A stretch of DNA of 64,000 bases from Pyrrhoderma lamaoense (Eukaryota; Basidiomycota; Agaricomycetes; Hymenochaetales; Hymenochaetaceae): positions 372,001-436,000 of the forward strand of contig NBAZ01000007.1 in NCBI GenBank assembly GCA_002794735.1, read 5' to 3'. Under the pieces are notes generated by a model. That model made no database searches and was not told where the DNA came from. It saw only the letters and a program-made list of their open reading frames with translations. Positions 1-12,764 of the stretch are shown here, one piece after another. Position 1 is the stretch's first letter. Each line of letters starts with the position of its first letter. The position numbers and the translations under genes are program-made.

Positions 1-2267
1 AATCCCTTTATTCCAAAAAAGTTCCTTACAAACTTGAAACTCTCTTTCAACTTCCTAACCTTTAATGCTCTTAATGCCCTTAATACTCACTCTTTCACTC
101 TTTCACTCTTTCAATTTTTAATACTCAAATCATATAGACCCACTCACGCTGACTCGAATACTCTACGTCGAACATCATCACCATCATCATCATCAACTAT
201 TACTGTATATCGGTGTACGTACTCAGTACCCATCTTGGCATCTATGATCGAGATCCCCATCTAGACACTAGAAATTACGTATACGACCAGATATTAAGAT
301 AAACTAAGACTTATTTAGTCTATGATCACAACTAGGTACACAATAAATTGAATAAAGTATTATAGTATAGTATTAAGTATAGTGTAGTATAGTATTCATA
401 CTGAACAATAAATTGAATAATGATAATGATAAAATGATATCACTTCCCACCGTTCCCCGCGTCCCAATATAATCATGATGATGTATGTATCATTGTATGT
501 GTATACGTCTGATGTCATACCTAAACTCTTCCCCAGAAATTCGAAAACGATTTTCTTGTACAAACACCGAACACCAAACTCTCCCGCCCCGTTCTCCTAC
601 CTTCCTCCCTCACACAAAAATTATCTAAAACGCAGACGACAAACCTAGAAGGACGAACGAACGAACAACCAACCAACCAAATAAACAAGTATATATGGCT
701 TTCTCTGAGAGTAAGTCTAAAGTATATAGAAGTAAAAAAACGTTTCTCAGTGGATGGTAGACCGACCAGAGGTCCACCCGTCCACCTTGTTGCAGATTAT
801 ATTAAAGTAGTACTTATATGAGTTCGTACTTATAGGAATCTAGTGAACGAGAACGAGAGAGAGATGTGTAGAGAGGGAACAACGAGAAAGCGAGAAAAGA
901 TGGAGACGGAGACGGAGACGGAAAGGGAGAGAGAAGTATAATAAATAATAATAGACGTTTATTTTTAAAAAGAAAAAAAAAGAGAGATAGAGAGAGAGGG
1001 TGCAGATATTAACGAGAGACGGAATTAAAGATCAAAGACCTTCCAAGACTTTTTTGTTTTTCAAATATGTATCATTTGAATTAGTGATTATAAAGAGGGG
1101 GGGTGAAAGGAAAAAGGGGGGGAGGGGAAGAGAAGTTAGGAAACAATGAGATTTTTTAGGTACCGCCAAGGACTCACGCCTCAAAACAGTCGGAGTCGTA
1201 AGCACTTGGGATATTGGAGGAGAAAAAAAGAGCTTGTATGATCGGATGCATGTATATATATGTACAAGTTTGGATAACATTGGGATAAACGAGATGGATA
1301 AAGGATAGGTAGGTAGGTATTAGTTAAGGCAGAGAGAGAGAAAGGGAGAGAGAGAAAGAGGATTCTGAGGCTGCATTAAACATACACAGGGGTAGGAAAG
1401 CAGTGTAAGAGGGGACCAAAGACGGAATTAGAAAGATAGGAGTGCGAAAAAAAAGAGAGGAAAAAGGAAGACGATCATGATGAAGAGGGGTATGTACTAA
1501 ATTGTGGTTATAGTTGTAGCAGTAGGTAATATGTACACTTCAAGAAAAAGAGAAAAAGGGATAAGCTAATTTTGGAATCGATTGACGGTTGTGTAGTTGA
1601 AATGTTGCGAGCCATGAGAAATGCAAGACAAATGAGAAAGGGGATGGAACCAGACAAAGACTTTAATAATGACAAGAGAGCAAGTGAGAAAGACAATAAC
1701 TAAAAAAAATAACGGAGAGGAGGGGCTTTAATGAAACAATAAAACAAATCCAAAGCTGTCGAGTGAAACTGGGAAATATCCTTGACAGTGGTAGACCAAA
1801 GAAAAAAAAAGAAGGATAGAGAAACCAGAAAAAATATTGCCGTTAAAGAAACGACAAACAACGTCCAAGAACCAGATGGTACACAAAGGGGAACAAAAAA
1901 ATATTACCCAGTCCATCCCAAAAGATACAAATGACGAGATTGATATATGATACAACAGTCGAATAAAAGAGTAGCCTTGGTAGCCGAGACCCGGAAGCCA
2001 AGAGCATCCCAAGATTAAGATCCTGAGATTCTGCAGCACCCTCGCTTTTCTCCGAAACTAGGAGGCGCAGTTCCGCATCGTGGACTTCTGGTAATGACTT
2101 GGCAGTTGATGAGGGTTATAAATTCGAAAGAGCGCAATATGTATCGCGCGTAAATTTTGAAGAGTAGGGAAAACTCAATAGAATAATTCTGTATACGAAA
2201 TCATATTAGTTAACAAGTGAAGATTGACTAATCTGTTAGATGAAACGTACCAGCTCCAATTAGCTGC
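1..2267. other. gene-free, AT-rich left end with purine-rich tracts
   Basis: I see no convincing coding sequence here; the longest open frames are low-complexity and lack conserved motifs. From about 840 to 1700 the plus strand is strongly purine-rich with many GA repeats, followed by AT-rich unique sequence. It lies downstream of the minus-strand gene ending at 2268, so part may be its 3' untranslated region or terminator, which I cannot delimit. Confidence 0.6.
845..1000. repeat. purine-rich simple-sequence tract (GA-rich)
   Basis: The plus strand is almost only A and G across this stretch, with runs of GAGA and GGAGAC units and a homopurine run of A and G near 965-998. It is a simple-sequence tract, not a dispersed element. 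Confidence 0.7.
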
Positions 2268-3678
2268 TTATTCGACGTTTTTGACGACCTCAGTTTGTTC
2301 AGTATTTGCAGTCGACTCCGTAGATACTGGCGCATCACTTCCCGAACCACTATTCACAACTGACTGCACACAGTATTTCCACCTTCCTTATCTTCACTAG
2401 CAACACCAGCACCATCATCCTTCCCCTGGCTTTCTCTCGCTTCTCTCTCCTCGCGTTCTCTTCTTTCGCGTTCACGTTGCTCCTTCCGTCTCTTCACCCA
2501 ACCCATGCCACTTCCATCATCTTCATCATCTCCATTTGATCCGCCTTCTACATGTCCAATACACAATTTCTGGTTGCTTTGTAATGCTGCATAACGGTTT
2601 TTATCACCAGCATGAGTCGAATTGTGCACGCTACCCATTCCTCCATGCCCCATTCCACAAACTCGGGTTCATCACGAACATTTGCAAACGGATTTCCACC
2701 TGATGAATGTGGGCGTCGCGGACCACCATACACACGACCATTCAAAAGTCGTGTTTGCTTCCGCGCAGGAGGTGCATTAGCACCCATAGAGTTAGCCCGA
2801 CCTTTCTTCAACGGTGGTCCAGTGATTGGACCAGTCTCCGAAACATTTGGTCTGTGAGTTAAGCTGCGAATCGAGAACGCCGCTGGAGATCCAACACTTG
2901 CGGAACTTTCATTTCCTTCGCTCATCGTCCGCAGCGAACAAACGCTACTGTTAGCAGTGCTTTCACGTGATTGAGTGCGCCAGAAGTAAGTAGACGAACC
3001 ACCTTCGTCTGTGGATCGAGCGCCCATCGACTTTATAGATGATGTTCTGGGCAGTCTGAGTAGTCGAGACCATTTGGGGCCTTTCTTCTTAGGAGCGGCG
3101 GTGTGAGTATCGTCAGTACCACAATCTGAACCCGCGATGGTGTTTGTCTCTGTCGTTAGCCCACTGTCAGGAGGGTCTCTTCCATCCAGGGATAGACCTA
3201 AAGTTGAGCAGGAGGCATGGACTGAGCTTGAGTTGGCGGGTTCATGACGTTCAGGAGAAGGTGAGGTAACATGAAGCTCCTTTGGTGCGCAGAAGATTCC
3301 TTGTACATGTTGTTGGGGTGGTTGATCTTCACCGTCCAAGTCGACATCATTTCTCTCAGGAAGAGGAGCAAAACGAATCTTCCGAGAACTAATGGATGAC
3401 ATATTGGGCTTAGGAGAAGAAGTTGAAGCCCCGGTCGCGCTAGTGGCGGAAGTACTGGAGACGATATCGTCGGTTGAAGAAGCGGTTGAGGATGTTGATG
3501 ATTGGGAAGAAAGGGAATGGGGACCAGAGCTTGAAGAAAAAGGACCCAGGGGAAAGGTTGAACGCTTTGGAGAACTGGGTGCAGAAGAGCAGGGAGATGC
3601 GTTGAGGAGGATACCTGAGCGGGGCACGGGGCTGGACATTGAGAATTGGGTACCCGAGGAGGGCATCATTGCTGTCAT
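2268..3678 (-). CDS. conserved-looking low-complexity fungal protein, function unknown (two frame breaks)
   Basis: The protein is about 470 residues and Ser/Pro/Thr-rich. Near residue 100 it has a KIRFAPLP stretch, whose KIRF fits the RVxF docking pattern for protein phosphatase 1. It also has a basic KKKGPKWSRLL patch, an EPEFVEWG..GGMGSV segment and an RE-rich charged helix near the C terminus. I do not recognise a domain. Two single-base gaps break the frame: one in the C run at 2648-2651 (minus-strand G run) and one near 2365-2374. Adding one base at each gives one continuous frame from the ATG at 3678 to the stop at 2268 and joins segments that read as one protein. The frame stays open upstream of 3678 but without a Met, so an upstream exon is possible. 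The very long gene-free flank on its 5' side is unusual. Confidence 0.6.
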
Positions 3679-6009
3679 ATTGGCAGCAACGGGCGTATAT
3701 ACGTTGAGAAGTGCTGCTCGTTGAGTGAATAACGTCGTCGATGGCTGGGACGGCGACGACGAGGGGGGAGCGAAGTGGATGAGGAGAACTGGGGCGAAAT
3801 TAGTTATGATGAAAGGGGAGAGCCGTTAGTCGTTAGAGGAGTTATAAGAGCATTGTAAAGGATGGCGGTACCAGGGGTCCCCTCTTGGCTCAGGGTCCTA
3901 ATTTGGTAATCCTCCTCTGTCACGGCCCATTTTTGTATTTCTTTAATATAATATTAATAATATATATTTTCCCTTCCTCCTTTTTCATTTTTACTTGTTT
4001 CTGCATTCTCTTATTTTGGCTCGTCTATTTCTGCGTTGAGAAATGGCAGGCAAGAAATGGAAAGTGAGCAGCAAAAAATAAGGGATGGAGGCTGGAGAGA
4101 GATCACGACGTGAACTGAGGAATTGCGAGATGAAACACGGATGAGATCCTAGTCTGAGTCTGTAACCGGCTACGAAGGGAGGCTCCCTTGCCAAGTCAAT
4201 TTTACCCTCGACGCAGCAGACCACAATCGATCGCTCTTTGTCTCTCCAACCACTCCTCAGTTTTCGCTCTCTCTCGTCTCTTCTTTTCTTCCATGCTGTA
4301 CAGCACCGACCGCGTGTGTGTTGCATGCTCGAATCCACAAACTTGGTCAGTTCACCTTTGTGACGGCTTCTGTGGCTTCATATACCACAGATAAAACACA
4401 TCTATCGATGTTTCTCTCTCTATCTTTAATTCATCCTCTAATCATACACCCCATCTCGGCCTTTCCCTCCTTCCTTTTGTTCTTCTCGATAACAGGCATT
4501 CTTCTTTTACTTTTCCTTTTCCTTTTACTACCTCACGTTCGCTGTGCTTTTCAACCCCACCGTTCCTCTTCTTTCTTAAATGATCCTTCTCTTCTCATTA
4601 TCCCTTCCCACGTAAAAAACATAACCACAAGTTTTATGTTTATCCTTTCAATTCCTTTCTGTATTCTATTCTATTATAACATGACATAACATTCAATACA
4701 ATACATATTTTACGAATAGCGAAATTCTTGGCTGCCTCCGCGTTTAATCACAATATCAACAAAACAGAACGCCAAGCCACCGCTAATCTTCTATACCTCT
4801 TTTCTACCTAGCATATCCCTTCTCGGAGCCCATCCTCCAATCATCAGGGGTTCAGCGCAATCAAACAGGTTCTAGTCTCAAAAAAAAATCAACCCACCCC
4901 CGCATTACCCACACACACACACTCCCCTTTTTTGCCCGATGCTTAAAAGTTTGGACGTTAGTTAATATTCTTGTGCCTTGCTTGGTTAATACCGTACAGA
5001 GGACGTGTTTGTGCGTACACGTATAAACCTCCTTGTTACTGGGCACGGAAGAATTTCCTTGCGAGCCACGAGCCTCTAATATATATATACACTCACACAA
5101 AAAAAAAGTTCTCTCCAAACCCTGTCCCCTCGACTACGATGCCTCCCCAACTCAATATTGATTAAAGAAAAAAAATTGCTCTTCTTCTCTTTCGGCAAAT
5201 TATATCGCCTCGACTATCTCGAACTCCCCTTGAAACTGACCCCGAGGTTTTTTGCGCTGTCGGAAGTGAATGGATAAATGAATAAATAAATAAATAACAG
5301 ACTGTAGATCTATTAAAACGAGAAATAAGGAAGGAAGGAAGGAAAATTTCCAAACCACTTTATTTGAATGTTATTCGAACATGATAGTTAAAAATTCAAA
5401 TTCCTTTCTATTGCACACACATACATACACTGTGTTATCAAGTTGTATCAAATACATACCATATAACCAAAAAAAACAAAAAACATGCTTAGTTAATCAA
5501 ACTAGAGTTGAGATTCACGTCGTTCGCATTAAAAAACTCTAACTCGGCAAGTGTAAAATGACAATATCAAATTTCTCTCCCTTGCCCTTTTTCGTAACGC
5601 TGAACTATTCTCTTAAGGCACAAGTGAAATGGACCCAGAAAAAGAGAAAATGATAATTAAGATCCATGTCGACAAGAACTCATATAATTATCAAGTATAT
5701 GTATATGTATTTGGTTGTACAACGTATATCAGAAACACCCACACACCCACACAGACACACACGCACTCCGATTGCCGTGCCCACATCCGGCATGAGGAAC
5801 CGCCCAGCGTCAAGCATCAGCGCTCGGAACCTAATTCTTTCTCTCTTTCTTAATAATCCTTCACTTTTTTTTTCAAAGGGCTGACTACAGTGAGAAACGT
5901 GCGTTAGCAACCCACACCAGAGGCTTTCCATACGCCCCGAGTTTTCCTTCCTGTTAGTGTTACACGACCCTTCTTGGGTTGATAGATGATAACGCTAACG
6001 GTAACGTCA
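3679..6009. other. gene-free region, pyrimidine-rich and AT-rich
   Basis: No coding sequence is supported. The plus strand is pyrimidine-rich from about 3900 to 4700, with CA-rich short repeats near 5736-5766. This is the 5' side of the gene at 2268-3678 and may hold its promoter, but I see no motif strong enough to place one. Confidence 0.55.
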
Positions 6010-6660
6010 TACCGTACATGTGCCCCTCTTTCAAAATCCGCCTTTACACAACACATCACATATATTCACCGCGCAGAAAAATTTAGGAATATAGCTTAGC
6101 TTACTAGTAATTAGTTTGTTTAATTTTAAACTAATTTTAATAATAAAAGTAAGTTAGAAAAATACATAAAGACCAAGTGTACCCCTCTTTCAACATTTCG
6201 TCACACAGTGTCACAATACTGTATATTATTTTTTATAGTCGCGAAATTCGCTTAACTAGTACATATTATATTAGAATCTAGGAAAGTTGATCAATTTTGT
6301 CACTCGCTGTCACTTTCATTTTATTTTCTTGATAAGTCAATGAGATAATTTTTTTAAAGCATGAAAATAATTATGAAGTCATTTTTGTATCTATATATAA
6401 TATATATAAGGTTATATAGAAAGTTGATGAGAAAAATAATTTATAATTGTAGTTTCTCATATATATGTTGTCCTAAATCTGTGTATATGCTAATTTCCTA
6501 TTTAATCAATATTATTTTGACAATAATTTTCACATAATCTTAATAAAACAGTAAAAACATATTTTTGTGCCAAATTTTGAATAGAGTTTATTTGTATAAC
6601 GTTGAGAAATATCGAGTTTGAAAGAGGGGTACACTTTGAAAGAGGGGCACATGTACGGTA
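6010..6660. mobile_element. MITE-like non-autonomous DNA element, 651 bp
   Basis: A perfect 26-bp inverted repeat bounds the element: TACCGTACATGTGCCCCTCT at the left (6010-6035, six more bases follow) and its reverse complement at 6635-6660. A second inverted pair of 18 bp (AGTGTACCCCTCTTTCAA) lies inside, at 6176-6193 and 6618-6635, so the ends carry nested related repeats. The interior is very AT-rich and holds no transposase frame. The repeats begin and end with TA, which would fit the TA target duplication of the Tc1/mariner superfamily; that family assignment is inference. There is no other copy in this window. Confidence 0.8.
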
Positions 6661-6720
6661 CATGATGATGATACAACCACCTCTACTTCTACTTCTCATC
6701 TTATATTTAGCCCATGCTCA

Positions 6721-6770
6721 TACACACATACATACATGCACACATGCACACATGCGTGCGTGCGTGCATG
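6721..6770. repeat. compound CA/CATG/TGCG microsatellite
   Basis: Alternating CACACATG units pass into TGCG units within 50 bp. It is a simple repeat immediately right of the MITE. Confidence 0.75.
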
Positions 6771-9700
6771 TAACTTAGTACGCACTTCGAAAGAAAAATA
6801 AAACGAGGTTCAAATTCCAAATACAAATACAAATTTCAAAACCGACATGGGTGATGTGTGACTGACAAAATTAATCCTTCTTTTTTTATGATGGTCTATT
6901 ATAGATTATCATATCGTATATAAATTCACAACACACAACACAACACAGTGTTACACACAATACCGGATACTTCCTTTCTTCTCGGTCTTGGTCTTGTACA
7001 CTTCTCCCAATCTCCGTCTAAAACTTTCTTGGCTGTGGCCCTAAACACACACACTTCTCCATCCCGATCTCTTGTCCTATAGTTATCGAATAAATGTATC
7101 AATAAAGTGAATGCATAAATGTATTGATTAAAAGATATACCAAGAGAACCACCTGAAAAAGGTTTGCCGTGCTGCACCGAAACCTGGTACGATGTTAGAA
7201 GTGATGTGTAGTAAAAAGGTTGATCAACACAAACCACAGAGATACTATTAGCATAATTCAATTATTACAACGAACGGGCTTGGTACGAAGCCGGTGAGCA
7301 ACGCGTCCCCTTCCCTCCCCCCCTCGGACTCTCTTAACTCTTGGCACGCACGCGTTTGTTGTTGCCACCGCCTTTTTTTTCCTTTTCATTCTCATCAACG
7401 AATCTTTTACTAAGATTTTTTTGACTCCATGCGTATTACGACCGCTTCCCTCTCCTTTCTTCAAGTGCGATCGCGCTGACAAGTGACATACAGATCTACT
7501 GAATTAAAGTTATATAACTGCTTTCACCTAATATCTAATCTGTCTATTGTTACATGTACATGTAGACTCTTTTGACAAAGAAAAGAGAAGAGGTGAATAA
7601 TCCCTTTACAAGTCGAGTAAATTATCCGATGAGAAAAATAATCCACTTTTTAAACGTTTAACGCATCTACTAATATGAATACCAGATACCAGATTCTAAT
7701 TTAGAAACGAGAGGGAAAAAGTAACTGAAAGAAGGGACTTACGTGTCACCGAAATTTATTATTATAATTATACGCATATAGGTTTCTCCTTCTCCCCCAT
7801 CTCTCTCTGTTTCTCTGTCTCTGTCTGTAAATTACTCGTCCTTCTCCTGGACTCCGCTTCCGAGATATACAAATAGCTTCCCCCCCTCCACACTTACACC
7901 ACACGACTACGTCCGAGAAATACTTCTGCTTCTTTTCTTTTTTCCCTTATTTCTCTCTCTCTCTCTTTCTTTTCTTTCTTATACCAACTCTGTGACCGGT
8001 ATACAATCTAATTTACAAGCTACTACTAAGGGAACCGGCTTGGTCAGAAGAGTCGGATAAACACGTCTCATGTTGAAGGGGCCACCCGCGTATCCATATA
8101 TCCACAATATACCCTTCCATCCACTTTTCTCCCTTCCTTCTTTTCCCTTTTTATTCTTTATTATTATTATTTTCGAATTTCTTCTTCTTTAATTCTTTCG
8201 TCCGTTCCTTTTCCTTTTATTACCATATATAGTGTATGATGAGCCTTTTCTAGGTACCCCTTCACTGCTGAAATGCTAAGAGCTGGCTGGCTTCTTGTAG
8301 TTAACGATAAAAGAAGAAAGAAGAAATGATTAAAAACGAAGATGAATCACCACCCCGCTTCCCTTCTCCCCTCCTCTCCCTATTCCACATCGCTCTGCTC
8401 TGATCTTCCGGAAGTAGGGGTTGTATTGCGGAAATTGTTGCTGTGGCATATACACGCATACACGCATATATATGGCTCCCTGTTTGACGTCCCGGAATCA
8501 CCCTTTACTCTTATTTTTACTTTCATACTTCCTACTTTTTTTATCTTAATAGACGATCCCCCCGAACTTCGTTAGGGAACTTATGCGTGCTTGTGCTTGT
8601 GTTAGGCCTTGAAATCGCCGCTTTTAGGAATGTGGTCTGGCAACAATGTCAAACGACGACGTGCGGATAGCGGGTAGCGGGGTGGTGATGGGTGGTGGCT
8701 AAATTGAAGGAACCAGCCGTTTTTTCTTTTTTTTTTTTGTTCTTCACAACTCTTGGCTAAGATTCATAATTTGATGTTTTGAGAATCCGTAATCTTATAA
8801 TCTTAGATCTAGGTCTCCAGGTCTCCGTTACTTTTTCTACTATAAATTTACTATACGTTCTCTAGGTTCCTCCTCGGAGTTGATGGGAACTAGAGAACGT
8901 TCTAAGGAACCCTTCTTCGGTGAGTAAGTAAGTAAATACAGAGTTCAGACGGTTTAGATTCTAAACGCTAGAATAACACTCTATCTTTCGGCTGTGTCTA
9001 GCCCGAGAAGAAATAATTCGTCGAAAGTATAATACTTCTTGTGTTTTTATGTTATTACAATAACATAGAACCTTGTTTAATTATCTGTATTTCATAAATA
9101 TACTATATATTTCTACTCTTCTAATTATAATTCTATTTATTTGTCTTCTTCTAAACTTTCATGGAGCGCGAAGAAAAAAAAAAAGTACCTTGGCGCTATT
9201 TTTAGATTTCCTATGATCTCATCCGAGTTTATAAAGCATATGATTATGATAGTTATTAGTTTCTCATGCCTAGATGATCTTCTACCTCGTGTTTAATTGA
9301 CTAAATGCCACATCTTCTATACTTATAATTACAATACTAATGGAGTTGTTTCCGCCTCTTCCTCTCTGTTCTCTTCCCTTCTATTCCTTTAGGGTTTACA
9401 CGGGAGTATTGGAATTAAGGATAATAACTCTTTTTTTAGTGTTATAGTATAGCTCCCCAAGTCCACTTATGGCTCCTCCTCCTTCTCCGTCTCCTCCACT
9501 CTCTCCAATTCGATAATTGAATTCTTGTTTCTCTCCTCCAAGGACCTTTTTTTCCCTCTTGCTTACACACTCGCACTCGCACTCACGCTCACACTTGTGC
9601 TCCTCGGCGTCTTTCTGTAATATACAAAGAAAAGTAAAATTTGAATAAAAGGAGGTAGTTTCTCCATGTTTCTCTTCGAGGAAATATCGTTAACGAAGAG

Positions 9701-11857
9701 TGAGTCACAAGTCACTAACTTATTTTCCTTCCATGAATAAACCTATGATTTTTTTACTATAGGATTATCATTATATTTAATACTATACATGTATTTACAC
9801 ACGTACCGACTTATACTAAGTTATAGGTCTACTCTTCGTCAAGCGCGTGACCTTCGGGGAGGCAAGGACATTGTGTGTGTGACGGTTCTTTATTTTGGTC
9901 TCAAATTCCGGATCTTCGAAGTACCTTCCGAGATCCTTTTCTTTTTCTTTATTCATCCAAAACTAATACTTGGATCTTGTTTTAATGTTTAATGTGGAAA
10001 TTTGCCACCTCCCTTCTTGCAACTATATATATTTTTTTATCTTTCGGGACTTCAGGGAGAGACTTGGTCCTTGGTCCTTTAAATCGTCACGCCCTCGAAC
10101 TTGCTTAACAAATCAACTGACTTGTGACGTTCTTGTTTCTTTATATCATGTGTCCCTCCCCCTCCAGTCCTTTAAGGGGAACCTATATTTAAATTTCTCA
10201 GAACCGAACTCCGATCGGACCCAGAGATCCGTTATAGAAAATTCCTACGTAACTTTCGAACCTCCCCGTCAATGTACCTTCCCTTTTTAAGTATAAACAT
10301 GTAGCAGGTGTACAGCCTTGTGGGGTAAGATAAACCGGGGTAAGTAAGAGGAGTAAAATGAGTAAAATGCGGAGAAGGTGTAAAAAGAATAGAATGAGAG
10401 TAAAGTGAAATAACATGTGATCTGGGTGAGGGTCGTCACAAGTTCTTTGGACAGCCTTTGTTACATGGTTTTTTTCCCCCTTTCCTTCTTTCTTTTTGGT
10501 TGGATGTGAGTTTGAAAGTTAGTTAGTTCTTCCCCGATCGGGGTCTCGATCGCTGATCGTGAGCTGCGCAACTGTGCACCAAGGTACGGATGACCAACTA
10601 ATATTACATTTAATATTATATCATCTTTACCATTTCTTATAGCACGGCCTTTCTCCCTTTCCCTCCACCTTTTTCTGCCCCTCTTTTCCGAAGAAAGAAA
10701 GAGAGGGGTGCTGTTGTTGATTACGAAGTTCTTCTCCCTCTTCCCTCAAAAGTATCGAGGCGGTGTAGCTGAAAGTCCTCAAGCTCCAACTCTGAATGAA
10801 TTGTCGAATTTGTTGTTGTTGTTGTTGGAGAAACGTGAATCCTGCCTTTGTGCCAAGCTTTATTCCATTTCCCCTCAAGTCTATAACGTCCCTAATGCGG
10901 AACGCGGTAATACGGAATTGACGGAAAAGGTATGTAAGGTGGGTTTGTATATATCAGTAACATCTATCTCACTTTGTTCCAGAAAGATAGGATTTGTATC
11001 TCAGAACTCCGCCTCTTCCTCAGACCATGACTGACAAGCTGAAGGCAGTGTATTGTATACTACCCCTACTTAAGAACTTTTTTCTAATCTTGACAAAAAA
11101 AAAGCTCCAATTGACTCGGTTGGTCTTGGCGTGTGTACGCGCAACCTACCAGCGATTCCGGACATTTGAATACTATCTTTCCAAGTTCGGACCCAAGCAG
11201 TCTAAACACGTTTATCTATATCTTATTATCACTATTATCTAAAAGAAGAAGAAGAAGATTATATGTACGTGTGGTATTCTTGAAGTTTATACAAGTAGGA
11301 AAACTCTGGATAAAAGATATATAGATCGGACAAACTTTTGACTTGTGCTTGATTATCCGCTCATCTTCAAATGAACAAAAGCGCTCTCACACACACACTC
11401 AAGAAAGTTCGTTATCTGGTTTAAGTCCGTTACTTCAAGACGAGGAGTGATGTATCTGTACCAGATAGTATACTGTTAAAAGCTATTTCCTCTCGGGAAT
11501 TGCGAATCTCTATCTACTCAGGAATAAAGAAGGAAGGAAGGATGGGCGGGAGGGGGGGGAGGTTACCTTACGTTGTTTGCTTGTTTGTTTATATTCTTTC
11601 GTGTCTAAGGTTTGTTCCGGGAGAAGGGAACTAGACTAAACACCACCCCACTCCTCCTTCAGGAAGTAAGAAGATTGCTTTTAAGATTTGTACTGAATTA
11701 CTAAGGCTACTTAGCTAACTCAAGTCACATCCCGATCATTTTCGTGCCCTATCTAAGGCCGGAGCGATTCGAAAAGAGAGAGACATACTTGTTCTAGGTA
11801 CCAAGTTCAATCAAGACGCCGCCGCCATATCTGTCCACCCACCCACCTACCCGCCCG

Positions 11858-11912
11858 TCCATCCATTCATCCATCCATACATCCATCCATCCATCCATCT
11901 ATCTATCTATCT
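11858..11912. repeat. (CCAT)n/(CTAT)n microsatellite
   Basis: About 14 tetranucleotide units, first mainly CCAT and then CTAT, probably from point mutation of one unit followed by expansion. Confidence 0.85.
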
Positions 11913-12764
11913 AAAACACAAACATTCTTATAGAATCGAAGAAGTCGTCGACTTACGCCGCTCTGCGGATAAAATCAACAACTAAACAGACAGGCTCATC
12001 ATGAATAAATCAAAACTCTTGATCATCGTTTTTTGTTTTGTTTGTTTTATATACTTTAGAGTTAGAAAAGAAATAAGAAAGAACTAGATCACAATTCTGG
12101 TCACGGTCGTGCAATTGCACTTTGTTACTTGTTACTTGATAAGACCACCCGACGAGTCCGTGTCCGAGTTCGAGTTTCAAGTTCCAAGTCACAAGTCACA
12201 TCATCATCATATTTGTTCTTATGTTAATTCGTAATTTGATATCCAAGTCCTTAAACACTGTTTAGATAAAAGTCTAGAACCCCTGTCTTTTCGGTTTTCA
12301 TTTCATTAATTATTTATATACTCTACTCTGTTTTTGTATAAGAAATATCTTTATCGATATGTTTTTTTAAAATAGCATAGCGTTATGTTTATGAAGTTCC
12401 GTTTTTGTTCTTTATCGTTCGACCCGTGACGTCTACCACGATAATAATAAGAATTCATGTTAAGAATAGTTTGGATATAACTATTATTTTCTTTACGTTT
12501 ACAGATACAATAGAGTTGTCATCATTAAAGCTTATTGTGAGATTTTTTGAAAAGATAGTCCGTATGTATGGTTTGCATATAGGGATCGTGGCGTGATGTG
12601 AAGACACAAAAGAGGTAATAGTAAAATAATGTTTTAAGATTTTTGAAGCTGTGCACAGACCCTTGACGTGGGGGAGAGGGAGCTGGGAAGGGAATCTCGT
12701 ATTTATAAAATAAGGAAAATGATCGAAGCCACTAAATAGAGTTGGAGATCGAGACGCAAAAACT

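Larger units (their letters stand above)
6661..12764. other. gene-free region with microsatellites
   Basis: About 6 kb without a supportable gene. Open frames are short, AT- or repeat-driven and carry no conserved motif. Tetranucleotide and CA/TG repeats, CT runs (for example near 7950-7980) and poly-T tracts are common. I looked for tRNA box sequences, spliced exons and inverted repeats and saw nothing convincing. Confidence 0.5.

Noticed and set aside
5736..5766. Possible CRISPR-like repeat in CA-rich sequence
   Set aside because: It is a simple CA repeat without spacers, and the organism is a eukaryote.
6800..6835. tRNA B-box-like GGTTCAAATTCC
   Set aside because: Spacing is wrong by one base, and no A box or cloverleaf can be formed.
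12140..12180. Hammerhead-like CGACGAGTCCGTG sequence
   Set aside because: The core CTGATGA and GAAAC elements are not both present and no stems fit.
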